6,678 nt of DNA from positions 1 to 6,678 of the forward strand of contig JAOAFW010000405.1 in assembly GCA_026416065.1 (NCBI GenBank), in the 5' to 3' direction. Origin of the DNA: Fimbriimonadales bacterium. Its GTDB lineage: Bacteria > Armatimonadota > Fimbriimonadia > Fimbriimonadales > GBS-DC. The position numbers were made by a program, and so were the translations under genes. Every line of letters begins with the position of its first letter. The first letter of the stretch is position 1. Positions 1-6,165 of this stretch are shown piece by piece. The notes under the pieces were generated by a model. The model was not told where the DNA came from. It ran no database searches and saw nothing but the letters and a program-made list of their open reading frames with translations.

Positions 1-396
<396 letters not shown>

Positions 397-400
<4 letters not shown>

Positions 401-437
401 AAAACGTTCATCCCGCCGAAGCGGGCTTGTTTTCTGA
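397..437 (-). other. Pre-16S leader hairpin with UUCG tetraloop at the mature 5' end
   Basis: On the minus strand an outer 9-bp perfect stem (437-429 with 405-397) encloses a 3x6 internal loop. Inside that is a CCCGC-UUCG-GCGGG hairpin (425-412), whose C(UUCG)G loop is of the exceptionally stable class. The 3' arm of the outer stem ends at 397, about where mature 16S begins, so the fold may present or mask the 5' processing site. The pairing is seen directly in the sequence; the processing role is inferred. Confidence 0.6.
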
Positions 438-476
438 ATTGTTGACTGGCCTCGCAAAGCGTTTGCTTACCTGCCC

Positions 477-494
477 GGTTTTCAAGGTTCACAC
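477..494 (-). promoter_or_regulatory. boxA-like antitermination motif
   Basis: The minus strand reads GTGTGAACCTTGAAAACC. It resembles the Gram-positive rrn boxA (TGTTCTTTGAAAACT), especially in the CTTGAAAAC core. It lies in the leader between promoter and 16S, where the NusB/NusE (S10) antitermination complex would load. Resemblance and position are the only evidence, and there are differences in the 5' half. Confidence 0.4.
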
Positions 495-495
495 A

Positions 496-526
496 CGCCA
501 ACGAACTCCGATGGGTTTCGTCGGCG
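496..526 (-). other. Hairpin at the 5' end of the P2 rRNA transcript
   Basis: On the minus strand CGCCGACGAA (526-517) pairs with TTCGTTGGCG (505-496) over 10 bp with one G-U wobble, around an 11-nt loop. The stem starts about 7 nt downstream of the P2 -10 box, so it would sit at the extreme 5' end of the primary transcript. It may protect the leader or help begin rRNA folding; that role is inferred. Confidence 0.5.
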
Positions 527-532
527 AGTCTG

Positions 533-562
533 ATTATACCACATCCCAGGCGCGTTTGTCAA
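533..562 (-). promoter_or_regulatory. rRNA promoter P2 (proximal), consensus sigma70 type
   Basis: On the minus strand there is a perfect -35 TTGACA (562-557), an 18-bp spacer and a perfect -10 TATAAT (538-533). Transcription would start near 526, about 126 nt upstream of mature 16S. The 11-mer CCCTTGACAAA around the -35 and the ATACCA word (plus strand) at the -10 recur exactly 110 bp upstream in P1. A full consensus match at this position strongly supports a real, highly active promoter. Confidence 0.88.
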
Positions 563-642
563 GGGCAGAAGCCCTGCATCACGCTGTTTCTGGGATCTCA
601 AGGTGTCTTGCCGCTCCGAGTCCCTTGCTCGAAGCGGACTAT

Positions 643-672
643 ATGATACCATGCCAGCAACGGCTTTGTCAA
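643..672 (-). promoter_or_regulatory. rRNA promoter P1 (distal), sigma70 type
   Basis: On the minus strand there is a perfect -35 TTGACA (672-667), an 18-bp spacer and a -10 TATCAT (648-643, one mismatch). It has the same geometry as P2, forming the tandem promoter pair common upstream of rRNA genes. I see no AT-rich UP element upstream; the -35 is instead flanked by a short inverted repeat, GTCAA-GGGT-TTGAC (668-681). The predicted start is near 636. Confidence 0.8.
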
Positions 673-683
673 GGGTTTGACGG

Positions 684-722
684 GAATTGGGGGCAAATTC
701 CGGGCTAATTTGCCCCCAATTC
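684..722 (-). terminator. 16-bp perfect inverted repeat, probable terminator between the PEP-CTERM gene and the rRNA operon
   Basis: The arms 684-699 and 707-722 are perfectly complementary over 16 bp around a 7-nt loop. The stem contains the stop codon of the PEP-CTERM gene (705-707) and ends 11 bp before the -35 box of rRNA promoter P1. On the minus strand it would end that gene's transcript and keep it from reading into the rRNA operon. No T-run follows on either strand, so it is not a textbook intrinsic terminator; it could act by structure alone or as an mRNA 3'-end stabiliser. Confidence 0.55.
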
Positions 723-1877
723 AGACTCTACACGCCGCCGCGACCGTCGCCCCAGCAACGCGCACCCTGCCAGCAACGCCAGCAGTGAACCCGGCTCAGG
801 AACCGTATCCAACAGAAACGCTTCCCCACGGTCAGTAAGCGCGTTGTAGCCAACCCCCACGATATATCGACCGTCAGGCGAAATCGCCGTCGCACTCAAC
901 AACACGGTTTCCGTGTCCAGCAGCGCGCCGTAGACCAGATTCAGGTTCTGCCAGCCAAGACCTTCTACCCAGCGCACTGCGACCGTATCGCCGTTGGCAG
1001 TCTGTGCCTGTCCCACGATGACCCGCCCATCAGCGGAGACTCCGAAAGCGTCGGTCCAGGTTCCGCCAGGTAACATACCCAGCGACTCCATCCCAACGCC
1101 CAATCGCCAGCGGAACACCTGTTGTCGCGTAGTGCCTAATGCTTGCCACTGTCCCACAACAGTTGCGCCATCAGCGGAGACGGCGCGTGCGTGGCTAAAC
1201 GAGCCGCCCAGCATGTCGATGTTTTGCATCCCGCCAGCAGGCGTCCAGCGGAAGGCGCGGTAGGTGTTCCCCAGCCGCGCGCTGCCAACCACCACACCGC
1301 CGTCGGCGGAGACCGCCGCTGCCGCGCTCCAGTCCTGACCGCCCGGCAAAATGCCCAAATCTTGCACGCCGCCGCTGCTGCTCCATCGAAATGCGCGGCG
1401 TCGCCCCCCGCCCAAGCCCATCTCGCCGACGACCACATTCCCATCGGCAGAGACGCCCAGCGCACGCCCCCAGCGTGCGCCTGAAAGTAGCGGCAGTGCG
1501 CTGAGTGAGCCAGCTTCCCAGCGAAACGGACGGAAGTTATTCGAGGCATCGCGCGAGTAGCCGACGACTACGCTCCCATCAGCGGAAACGCCCTGCGCCG
1601 AGTGCAGGTTCCCGCCAAAGCTGCCTAAATCCACCAGTCCCGTCGATGCGCTCCAGCGAAACGCGCGCGTGATGTTGCCGGTGCGCCCTGCGCCGACCAC
1701 AGTCTGACCATCCACCGAGACGCTCCACGCCTCCGAAGACTCCCCGCTGGGGAAAACGCCTAACCAGGTCAACGAAGGTTCCTGCTGTGCGGACACGGGA
1801 AACACGGACGAGGCGAGCACGACAGCGCATAGCAGCACCAACGACGCTCGTCTCCTCAAGCGATTGTACCAACGCAT
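705..1877 (-). CDS. HAF-repeat PEP-CTERM sorting-domain protein
   Basis: This 390-residue exported protein starts with a signal peptide (arginine-rich residues 1-10, hydrophobic 11-28, likely cleavage after VSA30). It carries seven HAF-type units, each with a V-S-x-D-G-x-x-V-V-G core, at residues 53, 97, 142, 189, 233, 280 and 332. Most units also have a following 'AFRW' strand and an 'LG-LPGG' strand. Seven units of 44-52 residues suggest a seven-bladed beta-propeller. The C-terminus is a PEP-CTERM signal: PEP at 360-362, hydrophobic 364-376, then RRSRRR. In this class, exosortase removes the anchor at the outer surface of didermal bacteria. Eight residues (VESELGAN) follow the arginine cluster, which is unusual because these proteins normally end there. 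The start is fixed by a GGAGG ribosome site (1885-1889) 7 nt before the ATG. Ligand and role are unknown. Confidence 0.9.
   Translation of the reverse strand: MRWYNRLRRRASLVLLCAVVLASSVFPVSAQQEPSLTWLGVFPSGESSEAWSVSVDGQTVVGAGRTGNITRAFRWSASTGLVDLGSFGGNLHSAQGVSADGSVVVGYSRDASNNFRPFRWEAGSLSALPLLSGARWGRALGVSADGNVVVGEMGLGGGRRRAFRWSSSGGVQDLGILPGGQDWSAAAAVSADGGVVVGSARLGNTYRAFRWTPAGGMQNIDMLGGSFSHARAVSADGATVVGQWQALGTTRQQVFRWRLGVGMESLGMLPGGTWTDAFGVSADGRVIVGQAQTANGDTVAVRWVEGLGWQNLNLVYGALLDTETVLLSATAISPDGRYIVGVGYNALTDRGEAFLLDTVPEPGSLLALLAGCALLGRRSRRRVESELGAN
855..1721 (-). repeat. Seven tandem HAF repeat units within the PEP-CTERM gene
   Basis: The repeat cores recur every 132-156 bp. They are visible in the DNA as related words on the plus strand such as CATCAGCGGAGAC (near 1028 and 1170) and variants such as GTCGGCGGAGAC and CATCGGCAGAGAC. 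Flanks between cores have diverged more, so the array looks old and is kept by protein constraint rather than being a recent tandem duplication. Confidence 0.75.
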
Positions 1878-1897
1878 AGCTTATCCTCCTTCCGACA

Positions 1898-1910
1898 GGG
1901 CGGAACGCCC
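1898..1910 (-). other. Small GC hairpin upstream of the PEP-CTERM ribosome site
   Basis: GGGCG-GAA-CGCCC forms a perfect 5-bp stem with a 3-nt loop, 8 bases upstream of the GGAGG/GGAAGGAGG ribosome-binding run of the PEP-CTERM gene. It could lie in the 5' untranslated region and affect translation, but it is short enough to be chance. Confidence 0.3.
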
Positions 1911-1921
1911 CACCACAAAAT

Positions 1922-1941
1922 GGAAAACGGGGCTGTTTTCC
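1922..1941 (-). terminator. Inverted repeat in the glcD to PEP-CTERM gap (weak terminator or 5' leader hairpin)
   Basis: GGAAAAC (1922-1928) and GTTTTCC (1935-1941) pair perfectly over 7 bp with a 6-nt loop. On the minus strand this is 38 nt past the glcD stop, with TTTTCCATTTTG at and after the 3' arm, so it could end the upstream operon. A -10-like CATAAT lies just upstream (1951-1946). A transcript from there would start within the hairpin, giving a 5'-end leader hairpin instead. I cannot choose between the two. Confidence 0.4.
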
Positions 1942-1978
1942 GGTAATTATGACGAGCGGTTGGCTCCGAAGTGTCGCC

Positions 1979-3415
1979 TTATAACCCGACTGCGCCCTTA
2001 CGCAACGCACGCTTGCTTTCGTAGCAGTAGCGCGAGTCGGGAAACATCTTTTCTGGGTTCAAATGGTCGCAGGGGTTAAATACCCCTTTGATACGCCTCA
2101 TGGTGTCCATGTCATGCGCCGTGAACATCTGGTGCATCATCGCGCATTTCTCGGTTCCGATGCCGTGTTCGCCGGTGAGGCTACCGCCCTCGCGCAAGCA
2201 GAGGGCGAGAATTGCATCGCCCGCCTCGACGACGCGCGCGACCTGAAGGGGGTCGGAGTCGTCAAAAAGCAGCACGGGGTGCAAATTGCCATCGCCTGCG
2301 TGGAACACATTCGCTAACTGGAGTTGATAGTGTGCTGCGATACGCGCCGCTTCGCGTAGCACTTGGGGGAGTTTAGAGCGGGGAATAACGCCATCCTGCG
2401 TCACGCATGAAGGTGCGAGCCTGCCCAGTGCGCCAATCGCTTTTTTACGCGCCGCCCACAGGCGAGCGCGTTCCTGAGGGCTGGTCGCTTGACGCACTTC
2501 GCGGGCGCAGTTGCGCTGGCACAGTTGCAACACATCTGCCTGCTCACTGTCCAGCTCCGCCTCCAAGCCGTCCAGTTCAATCAGCAGCACCGCCTCCGCG
2601 TCCAGCGGGAACCCATACCCAAATGCGGCTTCCACTGCCTGCAACGTCAGCGCGTCCATCAACTCCAGTGCGGCAGGCACGACGCCCGCGGCGATAATAT
2701 CCGACACCGTCTGGCTGGCGTCCTCGAGCGTTTCAAACACTGCCAGCAGCGTGCGCACTCCTTGCGGATTAGGCGTCAGGCGTGCGACAACCTCCGTCAC
2801 AATCGCCAAAGTGCCCTCACTGCCCGTGATTAGCCCCACCAGGTCGTACCCGAACGGCTCATCTTCCACGCCGCCCAGCTCCGCAATCGCGCCGTCGGGC
2901 AGTACCACCTGCAACCCCGTGATGTGGTTTACCGTGACTCCATATTTTAATGTGTGGGGTCCCCCGGAGTTCTCCGCTACATTGCCCCCGATGGTACACG
3001 CGCCTTGCGAAGAAGGATCGGGTGCGAAGTGGAGGTTCTCGTGTTGCACAACTTTGGTCAGCTGATAGTTCACTGCGCCCGCCTGCGCCCGCAGGCGACG
3101 GTTGCGCCTATCCACCCACAAAATCCGATTCATACGACTGAAGCCGACCACGATCCCGCCGTTCACAGCCAGTGCGCCGCCTGACAGTCCCGTGCCTGCC
3201 CCGCGCGGCGTAATTGGCAGCTTTTCACGATTCGCCAGCTTCGCAATCGCGGCGACTTGCTCCGTCGTCTGCGGCAACACAACCACCGTTGGCAGGGCTT
3301 TCTCGATCGTGTAGGCGTCACAATCGTAAGCGAGCAGATGCACGGGGTCGGTAATCACTGCCTCCGCGCCCGCAATCTGTTCCAGTTCCCGCCGCAACGA
3401 TTCGGAGAGGTTCAT
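1979..3415 (-). CDS. glcD: GlcD-type FAD-linked oxidase (glycolate / D-2-hydroxyacid dehydrogenase)
   Basis: This 478-residue flavoprotein is close to the usual ~480-500 of GlcD. The N-terminal FAD-binding PCMH-type domain (about 42-218) shows PRGAGTGLSGG at 70-80, DPSSQGACTIGGNVAENSGG at 133-152 and GSEGTLA at 198-204. The C-terminal FAD-linked oxidase domain (about 220-460) carries FHAGDGNLHP at 371-380, whose histidines bind metal in the family, and GEHGIGTEK at 415-423. The family oxidises glycolate, D-lactate or related 2-hydroxyacids, passing electrons to the quinone pool or partner subunits. The frame is open upstream to 3520, but the ATG at 3415 is chosen because the extension overlaps the preceding gene and matches no family sequence. 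That ATG overlaps the upstream stop as ATGA, with no clear ribosome site of its own, suggesting translational coupling. No GlcE or GlcF gene is in the window, so the exact substrate is uncertain. Confidence 0.9.
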   Translation of the reverse strand: MNLSESLRRELEQIAGAEAVITDPVHLLAYDCDAYTIEKALPTVVVLPQTTEQVAAIAKLANREKLPITPRGAGTGLSGGALAVNGGIVVGFSRMNRILWVDRRNRRLRAQAGAVNYQLTKVVQHENLHFAPDPSSQGACTIGGNVAENSGGPHTLKYGVTVNHITGLQVVLPDGAIAELGGVEDEPFGYDLVGLITGSEGTLAIVTEVVARLTPNPQGVRTLLAVFETLEDASQTVSDIIAAGVVPAALELMDALTLQAVEAAFGYGFPLDAEAVLLIELDGLEAELDSEQADVLQLCQRNCAREVRQATSPQERARLWAARKKAIGALGRLAPSCVTQDGVIPRSKLPQVLREAARIAAHYQLQLANVFHAGDGNLHPVLLFDDSDPLQVARVVEAGDAILALCLREGGSLTGEHGIGTEKCAMMHQMFTAHDMDTMRRIKGVFNPCDHLNPEKMFPDSRYCYESKRALRKGAVGL

Positions 3416-3702
3416 CGGAGTCGCTGTATCAAAAGCCCCAGCACCACAGCCATCCCAAGCAGCGCCAGCGCAATCCAGCTGTAGCGCGCTGCCAGGCTGT
3501 CGCGCTCCTTCGCCAGCCACGCCAGATGTGCCAGCGCGAGCAAGGGCGTCAACAGTAGCAGCCCCACACCGGCATCAATTAGCCAGTTCGTGCGGTCGCC
3601 TCGAATCAAATGCCATATCCAGCCGACCGCCATCACCAGCGCGCTGGCGTAGGTCAGTCGCCTGTAGGTCTGCGCCAAGCTCTGCTCAATCTCGCCGCGC
3701 AC
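3412..3702 (-). CDS. Small three-helix membrane protein, DUF1634-like
   Basis: The product is 96 residues with a short charged N-terminus and three predicted membrane helices (about 18-34, 41-64, 74-93). A KERD segment (65-68) sits between helices 2 and 3. The pattern 'GVGLLLLTPLLAL..' followed by a charged 'RDS' loop and a final hydrophobic helix resembles DUF1634 proteins, but that match is by eye and function is unknown. The GTG start at 3702 is preceded by a perfect AGGAGG (3720-3715) with a rather long 12-nt spacing. The gene overlaps the upstream membrane-protein gene by 17 bp and the downstream glcD start by 4 bp, so all three are almost certainly co-transcribed. Confidence 0.8.
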   Translation of the reverse strand: MRGEIEQSLAQTYRRLTYASALVMAVGWIWHLIRGDRTNWLIDAGVGLLLLTPLLALAHLAWLAKERDSLAARYSWIALALLGMAVVLGLLIQRLR

Positions 3703-5272
3703 GGGGGGATTGTACCTCCTGTGGCTCCGGTATCAGAAACTGCCCTGCCTCGTACCCCAGCAGCGTGTGTTGCTGAATTAGCGACCAGTGAATCACCAGT
3801 TTATCCGGCAACACGATGGGTTCGTCGCCGGGCGGTGTGCGGACACCTTCGGGTGGCAGGAAGATGTCGTTCGAACTGGAGAGCGTCGCCACGCCGTTAG
3901 CATACTGCACCGCTGTATTGGTTCTCAGGCGCATGGTGAAACGGCTGGCGACATAGAGGGGCTGGTTCGCGCGTTCGGGGAGCAGTACGGCGACACCCTC
4001 GTGGAATCCAGCCCGCCAGATATACGCACCGTGGAAGTGGTCAGGCAGGCTCAGAATCAGCAAAGGCTGGTCTGCAGGGGCGCGCTGCAACGAGAGAACA
4101 CTACGACGCGCTATCTCGCCCGCCACGCGCCACGCATCCACCTGACGCAGCGTCCCCAAATAGTAAGCCGCAAGCAACAAGGCAAGCGCGCCCCGCGCCC
4201 AGCCGCTCTGCCGCCTCAGTTGCGCCAGAAAGGCTCCAACACCCACCGCCCCAAACGCTGACGCTAAATACGAATAGCGACTGTTCAGAAAATAGAGCGG
4301 CGAGGGCTTGAAAATCAGCACAGGAAGTAATGCCAGCAGCACAAATCCCACCAAGAGACGCCCGTCCACTTGAAGCGACCGCTCAGGCAAGGTACGCCAG
4401 ACAAAGAAGAGGCAACCCGCGCCCGCCAGCCACGCGCCCCACAGTAGCGTGTCCCAAAGGTCGCGTCCCAACCCATAAAAAATCGCGGGTATGCCCATCT
4501 GAAACAGATAGGCAAGCAAGTTCACAACAAGCATCCAAGGGCGTTGTAGCGTCCCCCATGCTTCGGGATACGCGCCCACACCGCCCACCACGAGGGTGCG
4601 TGCAACCAGATAGACCAGCAGCACGCCAAGAAACGGCGCAGCGAGCCGACCCGCGCGCTCCACACCTAAATAGCGCAGCCAAAGCCACGCCATTATTGGA
4701 AAACTGAGCAATGACTCCTTGCAGAACAGTCCAACCGTGAAGCAGAGCAACGCGCTGAGATACACTCCCCAGCGTCGATCCTTTTGGAAGTGCATGAGCA
4801 GCAGCAACGCACCCAATGCGCCCGCCGTCGCGACCATATCCGCCCGTGACGCGAACCACGCGACCGCCTCCACATTCGCCGGCAGCGCGGTAAACAACAG
4901 TGCTCCCGTGAACGCCGCCCACTGCGCCTGCTGCCATCGCCATCCCCAGCGCACCAGCAGCCGATAGGCGAGCGCGTACACCAGCAAGCCACACGCTGTG
5001 TGCCAGAACACGTTCACCAGATGTGAAAACACCGGCGACATCCCCACAAGGTAATCCAGATAGTAATGCAGCGAGATAAACGGGCGAAAAAAACTCGTCG
5101 GCGGCTGGCTGGCGAACCCGAAGGCGCCCCCCTGCTGCAAGCGATAAAAGATAAAATAGTCATCCGCCACATACGGCGCACGCAGGCGGAGAAGATAGGC
5201 GTGCAGCCCCACTATCGCGATGAACAGCAGATGAACGCTGCGCACACCGACACTATACACCCATCCACGCAA
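3686..5272 (-). CDS. GT-C-fold integral membrane glycosyltransferase-like protein
   Basis: This 528-residue protein has about 10-12 membrane helices through residue ~378, then a mostly soluble C-terminal part (about 390-528). The first loop carries an aspartate pair (A-D-D-Y, D37/D38), where GT-C enzymes of the PMT/ArnT/TMTC type hold the catalytic aspartate. Other family-like features are FRPF (62-65), PANVEAVAWFASRAD (131-145, like the 'HP..VEAVAW..RAD' motif of TMTC-type enzymes), KES at 185-187, and SRYSYLAS (331-338, like the 'RYLYLPS' motif). Such enzymes move sugars from polyprenyl-phosphate donors to acceptors outside the cytoplasmic membrane; here donor and acceptor are unknown. There are no TPR repeats, unlike TMTC proteins. 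The start is TTG with AGGA only 3 nt away, so an internal GTG (for example at residue 5 or 8) is possible. It is first gene of a three-gene operon. Confidence 0.82.
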   Translation of the reverse strand: MRGWVYSVGVRSVHLLFIAIVGLHAYLLRLRAPYVADDYFIFYRLQQGGAFGFASQPPTSFFRPFISLHYYLDYLVGMSPVFSHLVNVFWHTACGLLVYALAYRLLVRWGWRWQQAQWAAFTGALLFTALPANVEAVAWFASRADMVATAGALGALLLLMHFQKDRRWGVYLSALLCFTVGLFCKESLLSFPIMAWLWLRYLGVERAGRLAAPFLGVLLVYLVARTLVVGGVGAYPEAWGTLQRPWMLVVNLLAYLFQMGIPAIFYGLGRDLWDTLLWGAWLAGAGCLFFVWRTLPERSLQVDGRLLVGFVLLALLPVLIFKPSPLYFLNSRYSYLASAFGAVGVGAFLAQLRRQSGWARGALALLLAAYYLGTLRQVDAWRVAGEIARRSVLSLQRAPADQPLLILSLPDHFHGAYIWRAGFHEGVAVLLPERANQPLYVASRFTMRLRTNTAVQYANGVATLSSSNDIFLPPEGVRTPPGDEPIVLPDKLVIHWSLIQQHTLLGYEAGQFLIPEPQEVQSPRARRD

Positions 5273-5292
5273 TTATCCTGCAGGCAGGAAAG
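5273..5292. promoter_or_regulatory. 20-bp divergent gap with mirrored ribosome sites
   Basis: The gap separates the TTG start on the minus strand from the GTG start on the plus strand. It contains the palindrome CCTGCAGG (5277-5284). On each strand an AGGA stands exactly 3 nt before the start codon (5279-5276 on minus, 5286-5289 on plus). The gap is too short for two promoters, so each gene's promoter must lie inside the other's coding region; I see no convincing -35/-10 pair there. Confidence 0.5.
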
Positions 5293-6027
5293 GTGCGCCC
5301 CCTGCCGAATCACTGTCCCGTGCTGCTGCCCATTCGCGACCATAATCCGTCGCATCGGTTCCCGTTCGTGACGGTCGGGCTGATTGTGGTGAATGTAATC
5401 GTATTCATCATCCAGCTGCTCGACCCGCGCGTAACTTACTTCTATGCGGCGATTCCGTACGAGATTACAGGGGCGGATTTATCGCCCATGGCGCGTTTCT
5501 GGCAGATGGAAGCCGGCGCACGTACCGAGCCCGTGATCAATCCTTGGCTGACCCTATTTACCAGTATGTTTCTGCACGGGGGCTACTTGCACATCATTGG
5601 CAACATGTGGTCGTTATGGATATTTGGCAATAATGTGGAAGACGCGCTGGGACATTTTCGGTATCTGCTGCTCTATCTGTTCTGGGGCGTGGTCGCTGCC
5701 TTCTCACATATTCTGTTCAATTGGGCATCGCCAATTCCTGTGGTGGGCGCGAGCGGCGCCATCGCCGGTGTGATGGGGGCATACATGTTGCTCTTTCCCC
5801 ACGCGCGTATCGACTGTGTGCTGCTGTTTGTGATTATCACCTTCGTGGAAGTGCCCGCTATCTTCTTCTTGATTTTCTGGTTCGTATCGCAGTTCCTGGT
5901 CTATAACCCTGGTGTGGCATATCTGGCGCATATCGGAGGCTTCGTGGCGGGGTTTCTCACCGTCAAGGCGCTGGGCGGTCCGATACGCCTACTTCACGGA
6001 CGCGGACATTACTACTATGACGATTAG
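5293..6027 (+). CDS. Rhomboid family intramembrane serine protease
   Basis: The product is 244 residues with about six membrane helices. The rhomboid signature is complete: H95 and H100 with N104 in LHGGYLHIIGN (helix 2, oxyanion region), the catalytic serine S154 in GASGAIAG (helix 4), and the catalytic histidine H213 in AHIGGFVAG (last helix). The N-terminal LPIRDHNPSHRFPFVT is typical of bacterial rhomboids that begin 'IPLRD.NP...P.VT'. A long first loop (about 44-85) follows helix 1. Rhomboids cut transmembrane substrates within the bilayer; the substrate cannot be told here. The GTG at 5293 is the longest supported start. GTG at 5320 would give a start nearer the family norm, and CTG at 5302 has the best spacing (8 nt) from AGGAAAGG, so the first ~9 residues are uncertain. 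A short acidic tail ends the protein. Confidence 0.93.
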   Translation: MRPLPNHCPVLLPIRDHNPSHRFPFVTVGLIVVNVIVFIIQLLDPRVTYFYAAIPYEITGADLSPMARFWQMEAGARTEPVINPWLTLFTSMFLHGGYLHIIGNMWSLWIFGNNVEDALGHFRYLLLYLFWGVVAAFSHILFNWASPIPVVGASGAIAGVMGAYMLLFPHARIDCVLLFVIITFVEVPAIFFLIFWFVSQFLVYNPGVAYLAHIGGFVAGFLTVKALGGPIRLLHGRGHYYYDD

Positions 6028-6073
6028 AACTGAGCGTGCCTTTGCTGGCGCTGTACGTTGAACTCGCAATTTT

Positions 6074-6089
6074 ACGGGTTTTTACCCGT
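6074..6089 (+). terminator. Short hairpin after the rhomboid gene, weak terminator candidate
   Basis: ACGGGT-TTTT-ACCCGT is a perfect 6-bp stem with a 4-nt loop, 46 nt past the rhomboid stop and 16 nt before the next -35 box. No T-run follows on the plus strand, so intrinsic termination would be weak at best. Confidence 0.35.
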
Positions 6090-6105
6090 GGTGCACTGTC
6101 GGCAC

Positions 6106-6135
6106 TTGACACATGAGCAAAAACTGTGCTATAAT
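6106..6135 (+). promoter_or_regulatory. Consensus sigma70-type promoter for the PPC-domain gene
   Basis: There is a perfect -35 TTGACA (6106-6111), an 18-bp spacer and a perfect -10 TATAAT (6130-6135). The start would be near 6142, leaving a leader of about 59 nt. Its strength matches the rRNA promoter P2, implying high basal expression of the downstream secreted protein. Confidence 0.87.
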
Positions 6136-6139
6136 ATAC

Positions 6140-6165
6140 CCAGCGCAGGTTGCCCCCTGCGCTGG
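6140..6165 (+). other. Stable hairpin at the 5' end of the PPC-gene mRNA
   Basis: CCAGCGCAGG (6140-6149) and CCTGCGCTGG (6156-6165) form a perfect 10-bp stem with a 6-nt loop, starting about where transcription should begin. Such 5'-end stems are known to protect mRNAs from decay, as in E. coli ompA. It sits too close to the promoter and too far from the start codon to be an obvious terminator, and no T-run follows, so attenuation is unlikely. Confidence 0.6.

Larger units (their letters stand above)
401..526 (-). ncRNA. Transcribed 5' leader of the rRNA operon
   Basis: This is the precursor segment between the inferred start site of the proximal promoter (about 526) and the mature 16S 5' end (about 400). 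It holds no protein gene. It contains a 5'-end hairpin (496-526), a boxA-like motif (477-494), a small GCAAA/TTTGC hairpin (454-466) and the UUCG hairpin next to 16S. The layout of promoter, structured leader, boxA and 16S is usual for bacterial rrn operons. The boundaries are inferred from promoter geometry and have not been mapped. Confidence 0.6.

Noticed and set aside
677..682. TTGACG on the plus strand as a -35 facing the PEP-CTERM gene
   Set aside because: No -10 box lies at 15-20 bp; it is the second arm of a short inverted repeat around the P1 -35.
3416..3520. 35-residue N-terminal extension of GlcD
   Set aside because: It lies wholly within the upstream membrane-protein gene, has low-complexity GC-rich composition unlike the family, and the ATG at 3415 forms an ATGA overlap typical of operons.
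5255..5260. TATACA as a -10 box for the rhomboid gene
   Set aside because: The only possible -35 at suitable distance matches TTGACA poorly, so there is not enough to call a promoter.
5293..6027. Rhomboid as a rhombosortase partner for the nearby sorting-signal protein
   Set aside because: Rhombosortases go with GlyGly-CTERM proteins, whereas the surface protein here has a PEP-CTERM signal handled by exosortase, and the two genes are on opposite strands about 3.4 kb apart.
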